Both the position numbers and the translations under genes were made by a program. Shown piece after piece: positions 8,210 to 16,544 of a DNA stretch of 39,706 nt (position 1 is the first letter of the stretch; each line of letters starts with the position of its first letter). The notes beneath the pieces are model-generated. The model saw only the letters and a list, made by a program, of their open reading frames with translations. It was not told the DNA's origin and made no database searches. Origin of the DNA: CAYSTL01 sp964516805 (lineage in GTDB: Archaea > Thermoplasmatota > Thermoplasmata > Halarchaeoplasmatales > Halarchaeoplasmataceae); assembly GCA_964516805.1 (NCBI GenBank), contig CAZEXI010000016.1:1-39706 (forward strand). Direction: 5' to 3'.

Positions 8210-8269
8210 AATTTGTCATTATATTGATAAAAAAGATTTTAAGTTTTTTTAAAAGGAGATCACCAAAAC

Positions 8270-8278
8270 TATTTATAC
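8270..8278 (+). promoter_or_regulatory. TATA box of the arsR operon
   Basis: TATTTATAC begins 31 bp before the ATG at 8301, the spacing expected if transcription starts at or next to the start codon. Confidence 0.6.
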
Positions 8279-8280
8279 AA

Positions 8281-8308
8281 CTGTGTAATTGTGCACACAA
8301 ATGCACAG
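8281..8308. promoter_or_regulatory. Candidate ArsR operator overlapping the start codon
   Basis: CTGTGTAATTGTG, then CA, then CACAAATGCACAG form an inverted repeat with 11 of 13 paired positions. It starts two bases after the TATA box and covers the predicted transcription start and ATG. This is the right size and place for an autoregulatory site of the ArsR dimer encoded next. Confidence 0.6.
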
Positions 8309-8573
8309 TTTCTATAAAGTACTAGGATGCGAGCACCGCATAGATATACTCAAAGCACTCCTGGAAGAGGAAGACTACACCTGTATCTGTGAGATGGAAG
8401 ATGTTATTGACAGGGACAGGTCAGTAGTGTACAGACATTTCAGGAAATTGGAATCAGCCGGTCTGATAGAGACAAGGAGAAACGGTAGAAGGGTTGAAGC
8501 TCGCATCAAAGATAAGGATAAGATTAACCAACTTTTCGAGATAACTGAAGAGATGATGAATGAGGTGGAATGA
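8301..8573 (+). CDS. ArsR-family winged-helix repressor
   Basis: A 90-residue regulator: KVLGCEHRIDILKALLEEED, a TCICEMEDV segment with two cysteines, then the recognition helix DRSVVYRHFRKLESAGLIETR and wing RNGRRVEARI. The CxC-type motif (TCICEM) sits where ArsR proteins carry the arsenic/antimony site (ELCVCDL), so a thiol-binding ligand such as As(III) is plausible. The ATG at 8301 is preferred over a TTG twelve bases earlier because it fits leaderless transcription from the TATA box at 8270. It heads a three-gene operon with a thioredoxin-fold protein and a permease, and probably represses it. Confidence 0.85.
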   Translation: MHSFYKVLGCEHRIDILKALLEEEDYTCICEMEDVIDRDRSVVYRHFRKLESAGLIETRRNGRRVEARIKDKDKINQLFEITEEMMNEVE

Positions 8574-8806
8574 TGAAAGTAGAAGTGTATGGATCAAGTG
8601 GATGTAAGAAATGCTCTAAATTGAAGGATGATATTCAAGATATAGTGGATGAGATGAACAAAGAGATCGAAGTAGTGAAAGTTGAAGATCCAGTCAAACT
8701 CGCAGAAAAAGGGATAATGAGTACTCCTGCAGTAGCAGTTGATGGAGAAGTCAAGGTAAAAGGCAGGGTTCCATCAAATGCAGAGATAAAGAAATTCTTG
8801 ATGTAA
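8573..8806 (+). CDS. Small thioredoxin/glutaredoxin-like redox protein
   Basis: A 77-residue thioredoxin-fold protein of the MTH895/TM0996 kind (Thioredoxin_3). The CxxC motif is in YGSSGCKKCSKL near the N-terminus. The cis-proline is in GIMSTPAVAVDGEVKVKGRVP. The ATG at 8573 overlaps the TGA of arsR by one base, with GGTGG just upstream, so translation is coupled. Its position between an ArsR regulator and an ArsP-type permease is a known arrangement in archaea and bacteria. It may pass electrons or a metal(loid) thiolate to the permease, but that role is inferred. Confidence 0.85.
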   Translation: MKVEVYGSSGCKKCSKLKDDIQDIVDEMNKEIEVVKVEDPVKLAEKGIMSTPAVAVDGEVKVKGRVPSNAEIKKFLM

Positions 8807-8807
8807 G

Positions 8808-9737
8808 ATGGTTTTCGAGTATATCGCTGAGAAGATAGTATCTGCTCTTGGTCTAACAGGTAGTCTTGCAGATTCTGTTGAATTCTTTATCTATGATAGT
8901 CTGAAGATCACTCTTATACTCTCATTGGTAATATTTGGTGTCGGATTTTTAAGAACTTACTTACCTCCTGAAAAGGTAAGAGATTATCTTTCGGGGAAAC
9001 ACAGTTTTTTTGGCTATGTGGTAGCAGCAGTTCTGGGAATAATCTCACCGTTCTGTTCATGTTCAACTATTCCTTTATTCTTAGGTTTCGTTGGTGCTGG
9101 AGTACCATTTGGTATGACTATAACTTTCCTTTTTGTTTCTCCCATGGTTAATGAGGGGGCGATTTTCGTTTTCTTGGGGGTGTTAGGATGGAAAGTTACT
9201 CTGCTCTACATTATTGCTGGAGTTACTCTGGGTATCATAGGAGGTTATTCACTTAATAAATTAGGATTTTCTAAATATGTGATAGACTTCCAATCTGGAG
9301 AGCAGTGTTACTGTGAAGAAGAAATCTCGATAAAAGAAAGACTAAAAAGAGCTTATGATGAAGCTTCTAGAATAATTAAAAGTGTATTACCTTACGTTTT
9401 CATAGGTATCGCAATAGGAGCAGGAGTTCATGGATATGTGCCTCGGTCAGCTGTAGTCAAGTATCTTACAGGACCATTGGCAGTTCCAGGAGCTGTTCTA
9501 GTAGGTATACCGATCTATTCTAGTATTATGGGAGTTATCCCAGTGATAGAAAGTTTGATGACAAAGGGATTACCAGTAGGAACAGCTTTAGCTTTTGCAA
9601 TGTCAGTGGCAGCATTATCTTTACCACAGTTTATAATGCTGAAAAGAGTGATGAAAAAAGAATTGATAATTGCTTATGCATTGATGATAGGTACTGGAAT
9701 AATGTTACTTGGTCTTTTGTTTAATCTTTTACTATGA
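8808..9737 (+). CDS. ArsP/DUF318-type membrane permease
   Basis: A 309-residue membrane protein with about eight to nine hydrophobic segments. It carries the family core GIISPFCSCSTIPLFLGFVG with its CxC pair, then FLFVSPMVNEGAIF, and a second half-repeat (PLAVPGAVLVGIPIYSSIMG...IPVIESL). These mark the PF03773 permease family, which includes ArsP, an exporter of trivalent organoarsenicals. Many members have unknown substrates. A cytoplasmic loop holds EQCYCEEE, a further CxC. The gene starts one base after the redox protein stop and is last in the arsR operon. Metal(loid) or methylated arsenic export is the leading guess. Confidence 0.88.
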   Translation: MVFEYIAEKIVSALGLTGSLADSVEFFIYDSLKITLILSLVIFGVGFLRTYLPPEKVRDYLSGKHSFFGYVVAAVLGIISPFCSCSTIPLFLGFVGAGVPFGMTITFLFVSPMVNEGAIFVFLGVLGWKVTLLYIIAGVTLGIIGGYSLNKLGFSKYVIDFQSGEQCYCEEEISIKERLKRAYDEASRIIKSVLPYVFIGIAIGAGVHGYVPRSAVVKYLTGPLAVPGAVLVGIPIYSSIMGVIPVIESLMTKGLPVGTALAFAMSVAALSLPQFIMLKRVMKKELIIAYALMIGTGIMLLGLLFNLLL

Positions 9738-9742
9738 AAATT

Positions 9743-10042
9743 TTATAGAATTTGTTTGCAGATCTTGCACCAAACCTGGGCTAGTGCTTCGTCTTTAATT
9801 TCCTCTTCCTCATCATGCAATTTATATATCTTTTCTGCTGCCTTTTCTGTTTCTTCCAATAATTCATCTGACATCTCTCTGTCACCCCTCACTCCTCTTA
9901 TGTACTGAGATACTGCAGCTTGAGTGATATCCATTATTTCAGATATCTCTGTTTGATTTAAATTATAATCCTCATATAAGTGCTTAACAATATTTGCTTT
10001 GATCGAAGGAAGATAATCTTTTACAAATTTTTCACAATGCAT
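9743..10042 (-). CDS. COG2522-type helix-turn-helix regulator
   Basis: A 99-residue archaeal regulator. It starts MHCEKFVKDYLPSIKANIVK, then a helix-turn-helix (NQTEISEIMDITQAAVSQYI followed by RGVRGDR), a linker helix and a C-terminal CKIC pair. This order, with N-terminal Cys and terminal CxxC, is typical of the COG2522 family, probably a small metal-binding structure. The start was set at 10042 because a TTAATATAC box lies 30 bp upstream, and the 20 residues encoded further up have no family counterpart. Convergent with the permease operon (5-bp gap) and divergent from the HD gene. Targets unknown. Confidence 0.8.
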   Translation of the reverse strand: MHCEKFVKDYLPSIKANIVKHLYEDYNLNQTEISEIMDITQAAVSQYIRGVRGDREMSDELLEETEKAAEKIYKLHDEEEEIKDEALAQVWCKICKQIL

Positions 10043-10140
10043 GGTATACACTGAACTAAAGTAGTATATTAATCTGACGATTATTATATGATTTACTCTC
10101 AAATGATTTTTTATATCTTGCTGACTTGAATTAGGGTAAG

Positions 10141-10941
10141 ATGAGCGGTAATGAAGTAAATAAAACGATTGTTAATAAGATTGAATCGGAAATATACAGT
10201 GAGGCAGAGCCATCTTATGAAAAGATAGGATCACTGCTTATCGAAGTTATGGATGATTCAGATGACCCAGCAGATTTCTTTAGGATGGCTATGAAGGTGG
10301 GTATTTTAGAAAAAATATTGCCAGAAATATCAAGATTAAAAGGGATACCTGCAGGTCCGGTAGAATATCATCGTGAGGATTGTTTTGAACATAGTATGAT
10401 GGTCTTAGATGAGATGTATAAGATAAGGGGAAACGATACAACTGCATTGTTGATGGCTTTGTTCCATGATTTAGGAAAAGGCGAGACTCCTGAAGACAAG
10501 CTCCCAAAACATTACGATCATGGTGGGAGAGGAGTAAAAATAGCGGAAGAGATAGCAGATAGGTTCCACTGGGATCAAAGATATAGGGAAGCTATCAAGG
10601 CCGGATGCAGAGAGCATATGAGAATACTCAACCTCGATAGGATGCAGGCCCAAAAAGTTGTAGGTGCTGTTGAAGACATGTTAAACACAGATATCAAAAA
10701 TATCGTTCCTTTGATATTAGATCTGGTAACAGCTGATGAAAGAGGTAGGATCGCTTCGACTCCGAGTAAAGATTTCAATAGGGAAGAGATAAAAGAGATA
10801 ATCAAAAAGACTAAACAAGTGATAAAGGAAATCGATATAAAGACAGTCCTCCAGGAAAAACAGCAGAATATTAATGGAGGTATGGAGATCGGTGATGTAA
10901 TAAACAAAAAAAGGGCTGAAGAAATGAAGAAGAAATTATAA
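10141..10941 (+). CDS. Free-standing HD-domain protein related to tRNA CCA-adding enzyme C-terminus
   Basis: A 266-residue soluble protein with an HD phosphohydrolase domain. The metal-binding residues lie in CFEHSMMVLDEM (His), LMALFHDLGKGET (the HD pair), HYDHGGRGVKIAEEI and CREHMRI. The preceding segment MAMKVGILEKILPEISRLKGI resembles the stretch before the HD domain in bacterial CCA nucleotidyltransferases, but the nucleotidyltransferase head is absent. Phosphatase or cyclic phosphodiesterase activity on nucleotides or RNA ends is possible, but unproven. A TTATATC box 30 bp before the ATG indicates a leaderless message. Confidence 0.8.
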   Translation: MSGNEVNKTIVNKIESEIYSEAEPSYEKIGSLLIEVMDDSDDPADFFRMAMKVGILEKILPEISRLKGIPAGPVEYHREDCFEHSMMVLDEMYKIRGNDTTALLMALFHDLGKGETPEDKLPKHYDHGGRGVKIAEEIADRFHWDQRYREAIKAGCREHMRILNLDRMQAQKVVGAVEDMLNTDIKNIVPLILDLVTADERGRIASTPSKDFNREEIKEIIKKTKQVIKEIDIKTVLQEKQQNINGGMEIGDVINKKRAEEMKKKL

Positions 10942-11017
10942 TAAAGTACTATTTTATATAAATAGGTTTATCTACTAGTTCTATTGTAGCATACTTTCCT
11001 AACAAGGAGGGAAAACT

Positions 11018-11215
11018 ATGAGCAAAATGTTTAGAAGAGTGTCGATGATCTATCAAAATCACCATAATAGAATTAAAGATAAATTACAGTATAAAAATAG
11101 AGATGCTTTCAATTCGTTATCAAGAAATAGTATTATAGAAGAATCAAACAGAAAGTTGCATATTGGCTCGCTGAGAGATTCTGTTCAATTAATAAATTTC
11201 AGAGAAGTAAACTAG
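11018..11215 (+). CDS. Small basic protein of unknown function
   Basis: A 65-residue protein, rich in Arg, Asn and Ser, with no membrane span and no motif I recognise. Support for a real gene: a strong ribosome site AAGGAGGG seven bases before the ATG, and a TATATAAAT promoter box near 10954-10962. Coding potential is otherwise weak, and the RNA could instead act as a transcript. It follows the HD gene by 76 bp and precedes the hydrolase by 86 bp. Confidence 0.5.
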   Translation: MSKMFRRVSMIYQNHHNRIKDKLQYKNRDAFNSLSRNSIIEESNRKLHIGSLRDSVQLINFREVN

Positions 11216-11301
11216 ATCATCCCAAACCCATTTCATTTATTATTTTTTATCATTGATTATTAGTACTATGAAGTTATTCCTTTAAATACTGGTGAAAAAT
11301 C

Positions 11302-12084
11302 TTGAAAAGATTCAGGAAATATGGTGAAGAACCATACGATATTGCAGTAATTCATGGAGGACCTGGAGCACCAGGTGATGCTGCAAAACTAGCGAGAGAT
11401 TTATCGGAAGATAATGGTGTAATTGAACCGTTACTTTCTTCAGAATCTATAAAGGGGCAGGTAGGAGAATTAAAATCAATTTTCAAAGAGAATTGTGATA
11501 GAAAGATAACCCTTATTGGACATTCAGCAGGAGCGTGGTTAGGGATTATTTTTTCATCTAAACATCCCGATTTCGTAAAAAAATTATTCTTGGTTTCATG
11601 TGGACCTCTGAAGAAGGAGTATGAGTCATCTATAATGGATAAAAGATTACAAAGATTGAATAGCAAAGAAAAAGATGAGCTTTACGAAGTATTTGAAGCC
11701 TTATCTGAACAAACAGGTTTTAACGAGGAAGATATAACTGGGAAACTAGATAGATTGATGACAAAAACTGATTCGTATGATTTGATCGAACATAAAAATG
11801 AAGTTATAGGATTTCAACCCAAAGTTCATAAAAAGGTATTAGATGAGTTTTCAACATTACGTGAAAAAGGCAAACTGATTGAATATGTTAGAACTCTGGA
11901 ATGTTCAGTAACAGCCATTCATGGTGATTACGATCCACATCCTTATGAGGGCGTAAAAGAACCGTTATCAGATGAATTGAGCGATTTCAATTTCTTTTTA
12001 TTACAAAAATGTGGTCACTATCCTTGGTATGAAAAATACGCTAAGAACAGATTTTACAAGATTCTTAAAGATGAATTAGACTAA
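11302..12084 (+). CDS. Alpha/beta-hydrolase
   Basis: A 260-residue serine hydrolase. The oxyanion loop is HGGPGAPGD (19-27), as in proline-iminopeptidase-like enzymes. The nucleophile elbow is GHSAGAWLG with Ser75. The acid is probably in HGDYDPHPYEG and the base His in KCGHYPWYEKY. It has no signal peptide. Translation must start with TTG at 11302, since GGTGA lies eight bases upstream and a TTTAAATA box stands about 21 bp before it, and no ATG is near. Substrate is unknown (peptide, ester or lactone). Likely monocistronic, between the small gene and metK. Confidence 0.85.
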   Translation: MKRFRKYGEEPYDIAVIHGGPGAPGDAAKLARDLSEDNGVIEPLLSSESIKGQVGELKSIFKENCDRKITLIGHSAGAWLGIIFSSKHPDFVKKLFLVSCGPLKKEYESSIMDKRLQRLNSKEKDELYEVFEALSEQTGFNEEDITGKLDRLMTKTDSYDLIEHKNEVIGFQPKVHKKVLDEFSTLREKGKLIEYVRTLECSVTAIHGDYDPHPYEGVKEPLSDELSDFNFFLLQKCGHYPWYEKYAKNRFYKILKDELD

Positions 12085-12175
12085 TTATAGACTCCTAAAA
12101 AATTATTCGAAAAACAGAAAATAATAAATGGTTATATATGTATACACTTTCAAATAGCAAAGGAGTAATGTTATC

Positions 12176-13333
12176 ATGAAAAGAAGACCACAAAAGCAAT
12201 TTTATCAACTCACCTCAGAATCAGTCACTGAAGGGCATCCTGATAAGATGGCAGATAAGATCAGTGACGCTGTTCTAGATGAACTTATAAGACAGGATCC
12301 ACATTCAAGGGTTGCATGTGAAACAATTTTGACCAATGGTATGGTGATGGTTGCTGGTGAAGTAACCAGCGAAGGATATGTAGACATAAATAGGATAGTT
12401 CGAGATACCATCGCTGATATTGGATATACAGAGCATCGGTACGGATTCGAAGCTGAAGCCTGTGGTGTATCAACTGCTATCCATTCACAGAGTCCTGATA
12501 TAGCTAGAGGAGTTGATAAGGAAGATCAAGGTGCTGGGGACCAAGGTATCATGTTCGGTTATGCTACAAATGAAACAAAAGAGATGATCCCTCTACCTAT
12601 ATTGATGGCACATAAGCTCTCTAAAAGATTGGCTGAAGTTAGGAAGAAAGATATATTATCTTATTTAAGGCCCGATGGTAAGTCTCAGGTCACTATAGAA
12701 TACAAAGGAGATGAAGCGATGAGGATAGACGATGTAGTGATCGCTGCACAGCACGATCCTGAAGTAAAATTGGGAAGATTAAGAGAAGATGTTAAGGAAG
12801 AAGTGATACGACCTGTTTGTGGGGAGTTATTAGACGATAAAACTACTTACAACATTAACGAGACAGGTAGATTCGTTATCGGCGGCCCACAAGGTGATAC
12901 AGGACTCACTGGAAGAAAGATAATCGTTGATACTTATGGTGGTCATGGGAGTCATGGTGGAGGATGTTTCTCAGGTAAGGACCCTTCAAAGGTTGATCGT
13001 TCTGGCGCATATATGGCAAGGTACATAGCTAAAAACATCGTGAAAGCAGAACTTGCAGATAAATGTGAAATTCAGCTCAGTTATGCCATAGGTGTACCAG
13101 AGCCAACAAGCATCCTGGTGAATACTTACGAAACTAACGAGATACCTGAGACAGAGATAGAAGATTTGATCAGAGATAAATTCCCATTAAAGCCCGGTGA
13201 GATAATAAGACACCTAGACCTTTTAAGACCGATTTACGAGAAGACTGCGGCCTATGGTCACTTCGGTAGAGATAGGGCTGAGTTCACTTGGGAAAAGACA
13301 GATATGGTCGATAAGATTTTAGAAGACTTGTAA
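12176..13333 (+). CDS. metK: S-adenosylmethionine synthetase, bacterial MetK type
   Basis: Makes SAM from methionine and ATP. The 385-residue sequence carries all three MetK domains and motifs: TSESVTEGHPDKMADKISD near the start, GAGDQGIMFGYA, GGPQGDTGLTGRKIIVDTYG, GGGCFSGKDPSKVDRS and a C-terminal GHFGRD. This is the bacterial/eukaryotic family, not the divergent archaeal synthetase (MJ1208 family) found in most Archaea, so acquisition from bacteria is likely at some depth. AAAGGAG lies nine bases before the ATG, and TTATATATGTATAC gives a promoter at about 12131-12144. Confidence 0.96.
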   Translation: MKRRPQKQFYQLTSESVTEGHPDKMADKISDAVLDELIRQDPHSRVACETILTNGMVMVAGEVTSEGYVDINRIVRDTIADIGYTEHRYGFEAEACGVSTAIHSQSPDIARGVDKEDQGAGDQGIMFGYATNETKEMIPLPILMAHKLSKRLAEVRKKDILSYLRPDGKSQVTIEYKGDEAMRIDDVVIAAQHDPEVKLGRLREDVKEEVIRPVCGELLDDKTTYNINETGRFVIGGPQGDTGLTGRKIIVDTYGGHGSHGGGCFSGKDPSKVDRSGAYMARYIAKNIVKAELADKCEIQLSYAIGVPEPTSILVNTYETNEIPETEIEDLIRDKFPLKPGEIIRHLDLLRPIYEKTAAYGHFGRDRAEFTWEKTDMVDKILEDL

Positions 13334-13340
13334 TAAACAC

Positions 13341-13354
13341 TTTTTTCCTTTTTC
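13341..13354 (+). terminator. T-rich terminator after metK
   Basis: TTTTTTCCTTTTTC starts seven bases after the metK stop region, a typical archaeal terminator without an obvious hairpin. Confidence 0.5.
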
Positions 13355-13401
13355 TAACAGAAAGTTTTAGTGAAGTTAATCTATTTACAGTATCGATAGA
13401 T

Positions 13402-13944
13402 ATGGATCCAAAGAAATTTTATGGGCTTATCTCACCCAGACCTACAGTTTGTGTATCGACTGTTTCGCCAGAAGGCAATTCAAACATAGGACCTTACAGT
13501 TTTGTAAGTCCAGTTTCATTCAATCCACCGTTGATCGGGATATCTGCTGGAAAAAATAAAGACACTCTTCTCAATGCTCGAGATACTGGTGATTTCGTGA
13601 TAGTTCCTGTAACGGAAGGATGGATGGATAAAGGGATAAAATCTGAGATATCATTACCTAGAAATAAAAGTGAATTCGAAGAATTGGAACTGAATGAGAA
13701 AAAATCAAAAGAAGTAAGATCTCCAAGTGTTGAAGAGGCTCCAGTCAATATAGAATGTGAATATTGGGATGAATTAGAGGCTGGAGATCATGTTTGGCTG
13801 GTCGGTAAAGTAGTAAACATAGATGTTAAAGAAGATGCTGTAAAAAACGATAGATTGAATATAGAAAAGCTTGGTTCAGTATGTCACGTGATGGGTGAGG
13901 AATTCACTATCTCTGATGATATTACAGTAATAAAGAGGGATTGA
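13402..13944 (+). CDS. Flavin-reductase-like FMN-binding protein
   Basis: A 180-residue protein of the flavin-reductase-like/flavoredoxin fold: YGLISPRPTVCVSTVSPEG and NIGPYSFVSPVSFNPPLIGI at the N-terminus, the usual FMN-phosphate segment, then KDTLLNARDTGDFVIVP, and a C-terminal GKVVNIDV strand. Family members bind FMN and transfer electrons or reduce flavins. The physiological partner is not evident, since neighbours are metK and an ABC exporter. Starts with ATG at 13402 and converges on the ABC permease with ten bases between. Confidence 0.85.
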   Translation: MDPKKFYGLISPRPTVCVSTVSPEGNSNIGPYSFVSPVSFNPPLIGISAGKNKDTLLNARDTGDFVIVPVTEGWMDKGIKSEISLPRNKSEFEELELNEKKSKEVRSPSVEEAPVNIECEYWDELEAGDHVWLVGKVVNIDVKEDAVKNDRLNIEKLGSVCHVMGEEFTISDDITVIKRD

Positions 13945-13954
13945 GTAAAGGAGT

Positions 13955-15211
13955 TCACAATTCCTTCCAGTTGGTAGTTTTTATAGCAACGATTATGAAA
14001 ACTAACGCGAATCCACCTATGACTGCAAACGCCAGTCCCGATTCTGAAGGATTGTCCAGTATCATTATATTCCTCAATCCCTGATGGAAGTAATAAAGTG
14101 GTAATACTTTTGCAACTGTTTGCAGATATTCAGGCATATTTTCAATAGGCCAAAAAGCTCCAGAAAGGAACATCATCGGGAATGCTATTGCATTACCTGC
14201 ACCGCTTGCAGCTTCAACATCTTTTATTATTCCTCCCATGACCATACCTACTGAAGAGAATGCTATTGAACCCAACAATATCAGTATCATAGCAATGGGA
14301 CCAGGATATACTTGTACACCGAATAAGGCTACACCTAACAGTATCATGACTGCTGTTAATATGAATGCTAGAACCGCCTGCTGTAAAATATTGCTTAAGA
14401 TCCAATCTCTTTTCTTCAACGGAGTCGCTGCTAATCTTTTCAACGTTCCATTCCTTTTAAATTCGGAAACATTTGATGTTACGCCGATTATTCCATTTGT
14501 CATAACGAAAGCTGCTATGTATCCTGGTAAGTAATAATCCGCTGCACCCAAGTCTCTTTTCTCGATAGATTCACTGTTGATCTCTACGGTTCTATCCTCT
14601 ACACCTATCATTTTAGAATTAAAAGTATCTGCAACACTGTAGGTCACACCTTTTATTATAGGTGCAGCTTGATCACCTTCACTTGTAAGAAGTAATATCT
14701 GGGCACTTTCAATATCTTTTGTTTCATTTTTCCATTTTTCGACTGAACTTATGCCTTTAGTAAGGTTCTCTTTCTCGCTTTCGTTTATTTGATCATCACT
14801 CATATCTTCGATGCGTGTCAATGTATCGTACATCACTCCTGCTCTAACTGACATACTTTTGTTCAATACCTTTTCCTGAAAACCTTCTGGTATAACGAGA
14901 GCCCGGTAAGTTTCAAAAGAGTTTTCTTTTTGATATTTAGTAACGTTTACATCTCTGTCCAATCTCTTTATATTGAATGTCTCTGTTGACTCCATAGAAT
15001 CGATAAAGGCTTCTGATATGTTTGTAGGTTCTCCATCTATAACATCGTTATTCTGAACATATATGTTGTATTCCGCTGAACCTTGTCCACCAAAGACTGT
15101 ACTGAATATTATCAGCAGCATCATTGGGAATAGCAGTGAAAAGAACACACCCGTTTTACTTCTAAACCAATTTTTGAAAAGAGCCGTAAAAACAGATAAT
15201 ATTTTTTTCAT
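13955..15211 (-). CDS. ABC-2 type exporter permease (second system)
   Basis: A 418-residue membrane protein. An N-terminal span (GVFFSLLFPMMLLIIFSTVF) is followed by a loop of about 180 residues outside the membrane, then five spans near the C-terminus, with the conserved FKRNGTLKRLAATPLKKRDW coupling segment and FLSGAFWPIENMPEYLQ motif. This is the NatB/YhgE-like ABC-2 layout. Its start overlaps the upstream ATPase gene by four bases, so the two form one exporter. Substrate is not deducible; sodium, drugs or lipids are family precedents. It differs in length and layout from the exporter at 5.5 kb. Confidence 0.9.
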   Translation of the reverse strand: MKKILSVFTALFKNWFRSKTGVFFSLLFPMMLLIIFSTVFGGQGSAEYNIYVQNNDVIDGEPTNISEAFIDSMESTETFNIKRLDRDVNVTKYQKENSFETYRALVIPEGFQEKVLNKSMSVRAGVMYDTLTRIEDMSDDQINESEKENLTKGISSVEKWKNETKDIESAQILLLTSEGDQAAPIIKGVTYSVADTFNSKMIGVEDRTVEINSESIEKRDLGAADYYLPGYIAAFVMTNGIIGVTSNVSEFKRNGTLKRLAATPLKKRDWILSNILQQAVLAFILTAVMILLGVALFGVQVYPGPIAMILILLGSIAFSSVGMVMGGIIKDVEAASGAGNAIAFPMMFLSGAFWPIENMPEYLQTVAKVLPLYYFHQGLRNIMILDNPSESGLAFAVIGGFALVFIIVAIKTTNWKEL

Positions 15212-16119
15212 ACTAATTCCCCCTTCTCGTCTATCTTTCCGCCAACAATCCTAAGAAATACCTCGTCCATACCTGCTTCTTTTACTTCAACATCATACTC
15301 GTGCTGGTAAAGTGATATTAGTGCTTTCCTTGAAGCCTTTTTCGTATCAAATATACCTATCAATTCGTTTTCATTTTTATCGATGACTTCCTCTGCAAAT
15401 TCATGAAGGATTTCTTGGGCATCTCTTTCCTTCTGGACTGTCACTCTTACACCACCTCCAAAATTATGAATAAGTGATTCGATCTTGTCTATAACTTTTA
15501 TCTTTCCATCAATTAATATTCCTGCTCTATCAGCGAGTTCTTCGACCTCCTCCATGTAATGAGTGGTTAGGAAAATAGTCTTTCCCATCTTTTTTAGATT
15601 TTTAATAAGATCCCAGGTATCTCTTCGAGCCTGTGGGTCTAGACCACTTGTTGGCTCATCTAAAAATAATAGATCTGGGTCTGATATCAGTGCCATACCA
15701 ATACCTACTCTAGTTTTCATACCTCCAGATAGGTCCATGAATTTTTTATTCTCAAATGATTCAATACCTACTCTTTTAATAACTTGGTTTATATCCCCCT
15801 TACCATAGATATCAGATGAGAGCTTGATGTTTTCTTTAGCAGTTAAACGTTCAAAAGTACTGAAGTCCTGTGGCATCACTCCTACTTTTTCTTTTATCTT
15901 TTCTTCATCCTTGATTATGTCATATCCAAGCACTTTAGCTCGACCTGAAGTAGGCTTTCTTAGGCATTCTAGAATTTCGACTGTTGTAGTTTTGCCAGCA
16001 CCGTTAGGACCCACTAAGGAAAAGATCTCTCCTTCCTCAACTGTAAATGATATATTATCAACAGCTTTTACTTCATCATAATGTTTAGATAATTCCATGA
16101 CTTCTATTACTTTTCCCAT
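15208..16119 (-). CDS. ABC exporter ATPase subunit (second system)
   Basis: A 303-residue ABC ATPase. Walker A is GPNGAGKT (37-44), Q-loop VMPQD, signature LSGGM (130-134), Walker B LLFLDEPTSGLDP and an H-loop in FLTTHYMEE. A C-terminal domain of about 80 residues follows, as in NatA/drug-exporter ATPases. First gene of the pair with the permease, whose start lies within its last codons (ATGA-type overlap). A run of AT-rich DNA between 16130 and 16180 should hold the promoter. It diverges from cspA. Confidence 0.94.
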   Translation of the reverse strand: MGKVIEVMELSKHYDEVKAVDNISFTVEEGEIFSLVGPNGAGKTTTVEILECLRKPTSGRAKVLGYDIIKDEEKIKEKVGVMPQDFSTFERLTAKENIKLSSDIYGKGDINQVIKRVGIESFENKKFMDLSGGMKTRVGIGMALISDPDLLFLDEPTSGLDPQARRDTWDLIKNLKKMGKTIFLTTHYMEEVEELADRAGILIDGKIKVIDKIESLIHNFGGGVRVTVQKERDAQEILHEFAEEVIDKNENELIGIFDTKKASRKALISLYQHEYDVEVKEAGMDEVFLRIVGGKIDEKGELV

Positions 16120-16270
16120 GATAATCCCTTATTGAATTGAGGTATTAATTTTTTCTTAAATATTAGTTAAAGTAATTTAACGAGGTTATATTATCGATAA
16201 CAGCACAAAGACATTAATATAAGGAGTAAATTGGTAGGGTGATTAAGATAATATAGGAGGTGAACTCTCT

Positions 16271-16465
16271 ATGCAAGGAACAGTAAAATTCTTCAACAAT
16301 ATGAAGAACTATGGGTTCATTGAGCCCGATGAGGGCGATGAAGACCTCTTCGTTCATAGAAGCGATCTTGAGGGACATTCCCTTGAAGAAGAAGATCGTG
16401 TAGAATTCGATGTAGAAGAAGGAGAAAAAGGACCAAAAGCAGTTAACGTAAAAAAAATAGAGTAA
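16271..16465 (+). CDS. cspA: Cold-shock protein (CspA family)
   Basis: A 64-residue OB-fold single-stranded nucleic-acid binding protein, an RNA chaperone in bacteria. It has RNP1-like KNYGFIEP and RNP2 DLFVHRSD motifs. Where bacterial proteins have KGFGFI, this has KNYGFIEP, so one glycine and one phenylalanine are replaced. It is very acidic. AGGAGGTGA before the ATG is one of the best ribosome sites in the window, and ATTAATATAAGG gives a promoter. CspA-type proteins are patchy in Archaea and usually regarded as acquired from bacteria. Confidence 0.93.
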   Translation: MQGTVKFFNNMKNYGFIEPDEGDEDLFVHRSDLEGHSLEEEDRVEFDVEEGEKGPKAVNVKKIE

Positions 16466-16544
16466 TTACCAGTACTTACTTTAGGGTCTTTTAAAAATTT
16501 TTAATGGTTTAATTTTATCATAATTTTTATTTTTCATTATCTTT

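Noticed and set aside
8210..8288. Possible frame-shifted continuation of VapC
   Set aside because: The alternative frame gives about 15 residues (DKICHYIDKKDFKFF) with no PIN motif before a stop.
7899..8306. Minus-strand frame rich in Ser/Leu/Phe opposite vapB
   Set aside because: Its composition mirrors the Lys/Glu-rich coding strand of vapB; the plus strand has family support and a promoter.
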